Assembly (NCBI GenBank): GCA_964645835.1
Contig: CAZYDG010000012.1
Location: 31,598 to 95,597, forward strand
Direction: 5' to 3'
DNA: 64,000 bases
From: CAZBME01 sp964645835
GTDB lineage: Bacteria > Desulfobacterota > Syntrophia > Syntrophales > UBA8958
In this document: positions 41,602 through 48,216 of the stretch, in pieces
Layout: each line of letters starts with the position of its first letter
Numbering within the stretch: position 1 is the first letter of the stretch
Made by a program: the position numbers and the translations under genes
The notes under the pieces: generated by a model
Database searches by the model: none
Told to the model about the DNA's origin: nothing
The model's input: the letters and a program-made list of their open reading frames with translations, nothing else

Positions 41602-43044
41602 TTACTGATTCGGTAAATGTTTTTCATCGTCCGGTTCCGGAGCGATGCATTTGTTGAAGACGGGATCTTTTATCTTATCGTACTTATTCCAATTCCGGAA
41701 GAAATCTTTCCCGTAGACGAGCAAACAGAGAACGATGCCTACGGCAAAGGCATAACCCGCACCCCGGGAAATCAATACAGCGCCCACACATCCGGCAACG
41801 CCCAAGTCATTGAACGTCCGTGCCTTCAAAATACCGACCCGGACCGCAACAAAACCCTGCACGAGCATCGTCAGAGACAGGGCGATAGGAAGAACAGGTT
41901 TCACCAGGGTAACGATGGGCGCCATGAAATACGCCGTAAAGGTACCCAAGCGGAAGGATGCCACACCGCCTACCAGGCTGTCCATTGCCTGCGGGCCGTG
42001 CTTATAACGTTCACATTCCACCACCTGCATGGCCGCCCACATGGGACCGCACATGGAGAGGTCCGGGCCCATCATGGACATGCCTATGTTTCTGATACCG
42101 ACAATCATGTTGTTGCGATTGGCGTCGAAATGGACATCCTCATCGCCGTGGCGGAAGTCACGTGCCTCATCGATGAGCGCTTCCGCCTGGATCAACTCGC
42201 CGAAAAGAACGACATATGTTGCCGCTACCAGAGGCGCAGCTGCCAAATAGAGACTGAGTGGGGGCCAGCCGATCCGCTCGGCAAAAGGCGTCCACTGGGT
42301 AAACAAGATGGTAAATTCGGGGACCGTAAACCCCCATTTAATATCCGGCCAGGGCAATTCACCAACAAGAGGCGCAACGATGATAGCCAGGACCAGGGAT
42401 GGCAGGAGCCCCAAATTCGAGAGATGCTTGAAGAAAGGATGTTTCGAGCGCAACGATTTAAAATGGTTTGAAAACAGGACATAAAATACGGAACCCAGGG
42501 CAATCGTCACAGTCCATGGGTAGAGATCGAAACGCCCACCCTTTTCAAAAACGAGGCGGACGGCAGCGACACCGGCACCCAGTAGAATGCCCGCCTTCAG
42601 CGCGTCAGGGACAATGTCCACAAATCTTTTCGCAAGCCCCGTCCCACCCAGAAACAGGGAAACAATACCCAATTCTAATTGAAAAGCTATCAGGGCATGC
42701 ATACGGGGGACGCCTTCCGGAAATGTCTTCAGCCACAAAAGGAGCAGAGGGATGGCCGGGGTGATCCAGCCGGGCACGACCGGGTCTCCCAAGTGGGAAT
42801 GCCACAAATAGAAGAAACCGTTTAAAATGACAATGGTAATAGCCACTTCGAACGGCATTCCAAGATATTCCTTCAACAGCGGTATGACGCCCAGGCAGAC
42901 AGCGCACATGATAAGACCCTGAATATAATCGGCAATTTCAAAGCGATAATGAATAAAGGGTAATCGAAAATGGAAGGGACCGAAAGGAATGTAGGGCTGC
43001 ACTTGACCATGTTGACGTTTTAAGATTGGACCTGTCCAACTCAT
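41602..43044 (-). CDS. Polytopic permease of the 4-hydroxybutyrate operon (NCS2-like)
   Basis: A 480-residue membrane protein with about twelve to fourteen hydrophobic segments (YIQGLIMCAVCLGVIPLL, GLLPSLVLAIIVAPLVGELP, PLSLYLAAAPLVAATYVVLF). The layout and segments such as AGILLGAGVAAVRLVF and IRNIGMSMMGPDLSMCGPMW recall the NCS2/SulP-like fold (xanthine/uracil or anion permeases), but I do not recognise a close characterised member. As first gene of the operon with abfD and abfT, it most likely imports 4-hydroxybutyrate or a related C4 acid. AGGAGGT lies 6 nt upstream of the ATG. Confidence 0.75.
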   Translation of the reverse strand: MSWTGPILKRQHGQVQPYIPFGPFHFRLPFIHYRFEIADYIQGLIMCAVCLGVIPLLKEYLGMPFEVAITIVILNGFFYLWHSHLGDPVVPGWITPAIPLLLLWLKTFPEGVPRMHALIAFQLELGIVSLFLGGTGLAKRFVDIVPDALKAGILLGAGVAAVRLVFEKGGRFDLYPWTVTIALGSVFYVLFSNHFKSLRSKHPFFKHLSNLGLLPSLVLAIIVAPLVGELPWPDIKWGFTVPEFTILFTQWTPFAERIGWPPLSLYLAAAPLVAATYVVLFGELIQAEALIDEARDFRHGDEDVHFDANRNNMIVGIRNIGMSMMGPDLSMCGPMWAAMQVVECERYKHGPQAMDSLVGGVASFRLGTFTAYFMAPIVTLVKPVLPIALSLTMLVQGFVAVRVGILKARTFNDLGVAGCVGAVLISRGAGYAFAVGIVLCLLVYGKDFFRNWNKYDKIKDPVFNKCIAPEPDDEKHLPNQ

Positions 43045-43383
43045 GTTAAAACCTCCTACTTCACGATGTTTGAATTCCAGGCAGACTGATACACCACCGC
43101 GATTTCACGGTCTTTTTTAAAATGCCTGAAAAATTGTTAAAGGGTAATTGATCAGCTCGAGCGCTTTGATTATCTACACAAACTGTGCCAAAAGCTGACA
43201 AGCAATTTCAAATATATGCTAAGACATTAATATAGATAGGATAAGTACTATTTTTTAACGGTTGGAAATGCTTAAAATTTAACACGACAATGTTGCATAT
43301 ATGCACATGATAAATTGCAAATAGATGTTAATTATCTAGATTAATTTATATATTGCATAATTGCGACTATTTCATTTATGCGA
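43045..43383. promoter_or_regulatory. Control region of the 4-hydroxybutyrate operon
   Basis: A 339-bp AT-rich gap between the sigma-54 activator gene and the permease gene, both on the minus strand. It holds two similar palindromes, TTGCATATATGCA (43293-43305) and TTGCATAATTGCGA (43353-43366), plus an ATTGCAAAT between them (about 43314). These are good candidates for activator binding sites. A TTGGCACAGTTTGTGT at about 43176-43191 (minus strand) has a perfect -24 element but a poor -12, about 140 nt before the permease ATG. Confidence 0.5.
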
Positions 43384-45456
43384 CTATTGTTTGGTCAGGT
43401 GATATTTTTGAGCTTTACGGAAGATAGTCGCCCGGTCGACACCCAGGACATCGGCTACTTTTCTCCATGAATGATGCTCCTGGTAAGCCTCTTCGATAAG
43501 ATAACGCTCCGTCTCTTCAACAGCGTCCTTCAGCCGCGCCCCATGCCGGGGTACATGCCTTCTCACATATATCGATTCGGGGAGGATCGACAGGCCGATT
43601 TCGTTTCCCGGGGACATGACAATCATTCTTTCAATGACATTTTTCAACTCCCGTACGTTTCCGGGCCATGAATAGCTGACCAGTTTATCCAGGACTTCGG
43701 GAAGGAGTGTCTTCTCATAACCGAAGTGGCTGTTGAACTCATCAAGAAAACTGCGGACGAGAAGTGGAATATCCTCCCTCCGTTCACGTAAAGGGAGCAC
43801 GTGAAGGGGCACAACCATCAGACGATAGTAAAGGTCTTCCCTGAAGGTACCTTCACGGAGCATCTTCGCCAGGTTCCTGTTCGTTGCCGCGATGATCCGG
43901 ACATTGACGGGAATAGATTTGGCTGATCCGACACGGGTCACTTGCTTGTCCTGAATGGCTCGTAAAAGCTTGACTTGCAGGTTTAAAGGCAGTTCCGCCA
44001 CTTCGTCAAGAAAGAGGGTCCCATTGTGAGCAAGCTCGAAGAGCCCCGGTTTTCCTTCCTTTCTGGCACCGGTGAAAGCCCCGCCTTCGTAACCGAAGAG
44101 TTCGGACTCGAGGAGTTGCTCCGGGATAGCGGCACAATTGATACTGATGAAGGGGCTTGCATCGCCCTTTCCCTGACGGTGAACCAGCTTGGCAACGAGT
44201 TCTTTCCCTGTTCCGGACTCACCGGTTATCAACAGTGTGGAGTCTACATCGGCCATCTTCATGGCAAGTTCTATTATCTGCGTCATCGGTTTGCTGCGGA
44301 AGACGAGGCAAGAATCCCGGACCTGGAGGGAACGCAGATGGGTCAATTCCGTGCGGTACTTAAGGGTCTGCTCTTTCTCGATGGAGAGTTGTTCCTGAAG
44401 GCTCACCAGTTCCGTGACATCGCGTACATTGGTGACAACACGAAAGAGATTCCCCTGGTCATCAAAAATCGGGTTTCCCGTTACGAGGATACGCTTCTTA
44501 CCCTTAACGGTCTGGTTGATGGTGATGCTCTTTAGCTGTTTCATGACCAGGAGCGTTACGGATTGGTCGAAGTATCCTTCATGAACGAGTTCCTGCATGG
44601 TCCGACCCACAACCTCCTTTGCCGGGATTCCCGTGATCCGCTCATAGGCCTCATTGATGTCCAAAACCAAACCCTTGTGATCCGTGAGCCAGATGCCGTC
44701 ATAGGAAGAGTGGATGACGGCCGCCAACTCCCGGTTCAGTCCCTTTACAACGCCGAGCTCGTTTGAGATCTCCTCCAGACGTGAAAGATCCTGAAAGACG
44801 CTTACGGCTCCCACAACTTCTTCGTTGCGGATGATGGGCGCATAGTCGACGACGAGCGATGTAACATCGTTAAAAACAAACTTTTGTCCTGTAAGAGGTT
44901 TGCCCGATACCATGATCTCCATGAGGCGGGAATTTGGAATGATATCGAGGATAAAACATCCAACAACTGCATGGTCACGAATACCAAGCAGTTGCTTGGC
45001 CATAAGGTTGACGGTGATGATAATGCCGTTTTTATCGATAGCCACGATTCCGTTCTGGGCAGAATCTACAATCGATGTCATCTGTTCCCGAAAATCATGG
45101 AAAGCAGCGCTCAAAGCCGATGTATAGCTTTCGGACGAAACGACGCCCATAAGAATTCCGTCATTATTCATCACATGTGACGGAATTCGTGATTCCGGAA
45201 GGTCCGCGATTTCATCGCCCGGCGCAAGGGGTGGAATATCTTTCAGAAAACCGGCGTCGATGGGCGCGGCCATGGGAACACCGCTATGCAAGACTGAAAG
45301 TAATCCTTTTCTCGTCACGATTCCGGAGATCTTGTTGAGTCGGTTCATAACCGGAACAACATCGATATCATGGGCGAGCATTCGTTCAATGGCCGTTCGG
45401 ATTGAATCCGTGAGCCGCAGGGGTTCGACAGAAGTCATAATACTCGATACTTTCAT
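43384..45456 (-). CDS. Sigma-54-dependent transcriptional activator with CBS and PAS domains
   Basis: A 690-residue regulator. Domains in order: a CBS pair (about 1-115, MTSVEPLRLTDSIRTAIERMLAHDIDVVPV), a PAS (about 125-230, IVDSAQNGIVAIDKNGIIITVN), a second PAS (about 245-350, VIHSSYDGIWLTDHKGLVLDIN), an AAA+ domain (about 385-620) and a Fis-type helix-turn-helix (SWRKVADVLGVDRATIFRKAQKY). Walker A is GESGTGKE and the sigma-54 contact loop is GAFTGA. The domain set resembles PrpR/PrdR-type metabolic activators sensing ligands rather than phosphorylation. It sits upstream of the permease-abfD-abfT genes on the same strand, so it very likely controls them. Its start overlaps a small membrane protein gene by ATGA. 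Confidence 0.93.
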   Translation of the reverse strand: MKVSSIMTSVEPLRLTDSIRTAIERMLAHDIDVVPVMNRLNKISGIVTRKGLLSVLHSGVPMAAPIDAGFLKDIPPLAPGDEIADLPESRIPSHVMNNDGILMGVVSSESYTSALSAAFHDFREQMTSIVDSAQNGIVAIDKNGIIITVNLMAKQLLGIRDHAVVGCFILDIIPNSRLMEIMVSGKPLTGQKFVFNDVTSLVVDYAPIIRNEEVVGAVSVFQDLSRLEEISNELGVVKGLNRELAAVIHSSYDGIWLTDHKGLVLDINEAYERITGIPAKEVVGRTMQELVHEGYFDQSVTLLVMKQLKSITINQTVKGKKRILVTGNPIFDDQGNLFRVVTNVRDVTELVSLQEQLSIEKEQTLKYRTELTHLRSLQVRDSCLVFRSKPMTQIIELAMKMADVDSTLLITGESGTGKELVAKLVHRQGKGDASPFISINCAAIPEQLLESELFGYEGGAFTGARKEGKPGLFELAHNGTLFLDEVAELPLNLQVKLLRAIQDKQVTRVGSAKSIPVNVRIIAATNRNLAKMLREGTFREDLYYRLMVVPLHVLPLRERREDIPLLVRSFLDEFNSHFGYEKTLLPEVLDKLVSYSWPGNVRELKNVIERMIVMSPGNEIGLSILPESIYVRRHVPRHGARLKDAVEETERYLIEEAYQEHHSWRKVADVLGVDRATIFRKAQKYHLTKQ

Positions 45457-45665
45457 GCCTTGACCTCAAAATAATTAATCATTTCAATAACTGAAAAATA
45501 ATAAGTTGAAAGACCATAAAAAGTCAAACGGCCTACAAGAGCCAAAAGCATTACGGCCATCAAACCATCGTTACACTTCCTGTTTCTTTTCTGTGGCGAA
45601 GCCGTCGTTGACTCCTTAATAATCAGTTGAAAAACAACCGCCAGGATCCATAAGACCTTCTTCAT
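45453..45665 (-). CDS. Small membrane protein coupled to the sigma-54 activator
   Basis: A 70-residue protein with an N-terminal hydrophobic stretch (VLWILAVVFQLII), a short basic loop (SPQKRNRKCND) and a second longer helix (GLMAVMLLALVGRLTFYGLS). GAGGAGG lies 6 nt upstream of the ATG, a strong site. Its stop overlaps the activator start (ATGA), so the two are translated together. No family recognised. It could tether or sense for the activator, or simply be an upstream coupling ORF. Confidence 0.62.
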   Translation of the reverse strand: MKKVLWILAVVFQLIIKESTTASPQKRNRKCNDGLMAVMLLALVGRLTFYGLSTYYFSVIEMINYFEVKA

Positions 45666-46100
45666 TTCCGGCCTCCTCTTTTCCAAGCAGATACATGCCG
45701 TCTTCAAAAAACAGAAATCTTTTCATACTGCATAACAAACGTGAATTCCATGACAATCATCATTGTAAAGTTCTGCTCCAACAAATCACGCCATCCCTCC
45801 CCGTTGTTGAAACAGCATATGTGTTGTCACGAAATCCTTTCCGAAAAAAGGACCTTGTGGTAATAACACTCCATAACTAATAAGGGATAAACCATGACAT
45901 CGTTCAAAGGACAATCATCCCCATCGCAAATCAATGACCGGTTATGAGTGCCGGGGTATTACCATTTTAATTGTTATCTCATCCGGGACGAGCTTCGCCT
46001 CAACCCGGCAGAGAATATTATGGGCTGCTGCCGGCTCTTGCCGCGCCGGAGCCGTGAAGCATAAACAGATGTTCTGTCAATCTATCAAAGGAGGTACTTC
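45666..46100. other. Intergenic region between the divergent activator and flavoprotein genes
   Basis: No gene supported. It must hold promoters for the small membrane protein/activator unit (minus) and the flavoprotein/SGNH pair (plus). A GC-rich hairpin, CCGGCTCTTGCCGCGCCGG, lies at about 46032-46050. Confidence 0.4.
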
Positions 46101-46703
46101 ATGAAGGTTGTTGCAATCAACGCCAGTGCCAGAAAAGACGGCAACACGGCCCTGTTGCTCAATACGGTTGCCGATGAGCTCAAGGCCGAAGGGATCGAGA
46201 CGGAATTGATACAACTTGGAGGGAAAACCATAAAAGGCTGCCGCGCCTGCTACAAATGCTTCGAAAAGCAGGACAAACACTGCGTCGTGGGAACGGATAT
46301 GCTCAACGACATCATTGACAAGATGCTTGCCGCCGATGGTATTCTACTGGGTTCGCCCACCTACTTCTCCGATGTAACGGCCAATATGCGGGCTGTAATC
46401 GAACGGGTAGGTTTCGTGTCGAGAGCCAACAATTACATGCTCAAGCAAAAGGTCGGGGCCGCCGTAGTAGCCGTCCGCCGTGCCGGGGCCATTCAGGCCT
46501 TCAGCGGCATGAACCTATTTCTCCACTACATGCAAATGGTCATGCCCGGCTCCAGCTACTGGTCCATCGGCGTGGGCCGCGATATCGGCGATGTCCTAAA
46601 GGATGCCGAAGGGCTCAAGACCATGAAAGACCTGGGCCAGAACATGGCCTGGCTCATGAAGAAGGTCGCACCGGCAAAGAAACAGGGTAAAGCCCGGTCA
46701 TGA
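46101..46703 (+). CDS. Iron-sulfur flavoprotein (NADPH-dependent FMN reductase family)
   Basis: A 200-residue flavodoxin-fold protein: INASARKDGNTALLL binds the FMN phosphate and LLGSPTYFSDVTANMRAVIER the isoalloxazine region. A compact cysteine motif, CRACYKCFEKQDKHC (C-x2-C-x2-C-x7-C), matches the [4Fe-4S] motif of archaeal and bacterial iron-sulfur flavoproteins. It probably acts in electron transfer or oxygen/peroxide reduction in the cytoplasm. AAAGGAGG precedes the ATG. It overlaps the following SGNH hydrolase gene by ATGA. Confidence 0.88.
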   Translation: MKVVAINASARKDGNTALLLNTVADELKAEGIETELIQLGGKTIKGCRACYKCFEKQDKHCVVGTDMLNDIIDKMLAADGILLGSPTYFSDVTANMRAVIERVGFVSRANNYMLKQKVGAAVVAVRRAGAIQAFSGMNLFLHYMQMVMPGSSYWSIGVGRDIGDVLKDAEGLKTMKDLGQNMAWLMKKVAPAKKQGKARS

Positions 46704-47275
46704 AGATCCTGATCCGGGGTGGCAGCATTGCGGCGGGGACAGGCGTCTCCGCCGGATATGCCAATATCCTGGCTGAACGATGCCGATTGGCGGGAGTGGA
46801 GGTCATCAACCGTTCAGCCCCGAATGACACCTCTTTCGACGGCGTCCGGTCGTTTCGGGAGGATGTAGTTCCGGAAAAGCCGGAGATCCTGATCCTTCAC
46901 TTCGGTGTCGATGACGCCTACTTGGCGGTCTACCGCTCGGAATTCAAGGAAAACCTTGTCCAAATGGTCCGGCTGGCGAGAATATCGTTTGATCCGGTAA
47001 CAATCCTCCTGACTTCCCACCCCTTTGAAGATCCCTACGACAGAGACGTTATGGATATCTATTACCGGGTCATTCAGGAAGTTTCCTGCGAACTTTCCTG
47101 TGAGATGGTCCCCGTCCATACCTACTGGCAAGGCCATATCGCCGATCGCGGATGTCGTCATAGAGATTTAGTGCAGGGCGATGTTCGCTATCCCAATGAA
47201 ACGGGACATGCCGTCTTTGCCGAAGCGATTATGCCAACCCTGATGAGGATAATAGGACAATCAGCAGGCTGTTGA
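46700..47275 (+). CDS. SGNH/GDSL-family hydrolase-like protein
   Basis: A 191-residue protein with the SGNH layout: block I is IRGGSIAAGTG (GGS in place of GDS), block III is HFGVDDAYLAV (usually GxND; Asn replaced by Asp) and block V is DVRYPNETGHAVFAEAI with the Asp-His pair. Because two block residues differ, catalytic competence is uncertain. There is no signal peptide. It is translationally coupled to the iron-sulfur flavoprotein. The TGA stop lies inside the first bases of a family A repeat, so the last residues (AGC) are repeat-encoded. Confidence 0.75.
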   Translation: MKILIRGGSIAAGTGVSAGYANILAERCRLAGVEVINRSAPNDTSFDGVRSFREDVVPEKPEILILHFGVDDAYLAVYRSEFKENLVQMVRLARISFDPVTILLTSHPFEDPYDRDVMDIYYRVIQEVSCELSCEMVPVHTYWQGHIADRGCRHRDLVQGDVRYPNETGHAVFAEAIMPTLMRIIGQSAGC

Positions 47276-47415
47276 AAAACATCCATCTGTTGCGTTGCGC
47301 TGCAAGCCTCGTCAATCGACGTACTTCTATGTACGCCTCATTCCTCGACTTTTGCGCGCCTTGCATATGGACATTTTTGAACAGCCTGCCCAAAAGCGAG
47401 TTTTCAACAACCTGC
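47265..47415 (-). repeat. Dispersed palindromic repeat (family A), full copy with outer extension
   Basis: CAGGCTGTTGAAAAACATCC to GGACATTTTTGAACAGCCTG, followed by the outer extension CCCAAAAGCGAGTTTTCAAC and AACCTG. The central part is CGTCAATCGACGTACTTCTA, as in the copies at 11571 and 57157. Confidence 0.88.
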
Positions 47416-47418
47416 TAA

Positions 47419-47787
47419 TCAGGAACTGATGGCCGATAAGGCCAAATGGACAACTCGATCGAGTTCATCCAGATCGATGGGCTTTTTTATATAAGCGAAA
47501 GATCCCTTCTCCTTTGCACGAAGGATCGTTTGTTCGTCATGGTAGGCGGTGATCATGATCACTTTGACATCGTCTTGTCGCACTCGCAAGTCATCGATGA
47601 CATCAAAACCGTCCTTATCGGGCAGACGTATATCGAGGATAACGACATCAATCTTGTTATCCCGGTATTTTTTTACCCCCTGCTCACCGGTACTTGCCGT
47701 GACGACATCGAACCCTATTTCCGAAAAATACATTTCAAGAGATTCACGACTGGACTCATCGTCGTCAATAATCAGAATCGTTGACAT
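47419..47787 (-). CDS. Single-domain response regulator
   Basis: A 122-residue stand-alone receiver domain. The acidic pocket is ILIIDDDESSRE (Asp8-Asp10), the phosphoacceptor Asp is in VVILDIRLPDKDG, the switch Thr is in VIMITAYHD, and the conserved Lys is in YIKKPID. With no output domain it must act by protein contact. No histidine kinase is encoded nearby. A family A repeat separates it from the convergent SGNH gene. Confidence 0.92.
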   Translation of the reverse strand: MSTILIIDDDESSRESLEMYFSEIGFDVVTASTGEQGVKKYRDNKIDVVILDIRLPDKDGFDVIDDLRVRQDDVKVIMITAYHDEQTILRAKEKGSFAYIKKPIDLDELDRVVHLALSAISS

Positions 47788-48216
47788 TATTTTCCCTTAA
47801 ATGATCGGTACCAGACCGGTCGCCCCTCGGGTTCCGTTCATCCATTTCAATTTTATGAATCATTCGGAAAATATCTTAAAAAATTGCGAAACTGCCCCAC
47901 TCTCCTTGGTTTCCTTACTTGATCATGGCATAAAATTCAAGGGTAATTTCGCCATATCATCAAAGATGATATTTTCCACTTGTTTAAAATCATCCCATTT
48001 CCATATTATATTATACTTTAATGCACAATTAAGCAATACTGTAAATATACGTGTATATTACTTAAAAGAAAGGCAAGGTGATATGATGGATAAAAGCGCT
48101 TCTATTTAACGGCCGCTATCTAAAAGACCTGCGACAAAACAAGCCGATTGTAAGCCCAACAAAGACTAGCGAAACCTGCTTTATTTCTTGGAAATAACCA
48201 CTGACAAGCATTTTCT
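47788..48216. other. AT-rich intergenic region
   Basis: 429 bp with no gene I can support. It is clearly more AT-rich than its surroundings in the stretch 47990-48110 (TATATTATACTTTAATGCAC, ATACGTGTATATTAC). It presumably holds the promoter of the response regulator gene; nothing more specific is visible. Confidence 0.4.

Noticed and set aside
41617..42471. Long open frame antisense to the permease gene
   Set aside because: Shadow of a clear membrane protein gene with a strong ribosome binding site; the antisense product has no family.
43176..43191. TTGGCACAGTTTGTGT as a sigma-54 promoter
   Set aside because: The -24 GG element is right but the -12 GC is replaced by GT; mentioned as a candidate only, not as a separate feature.
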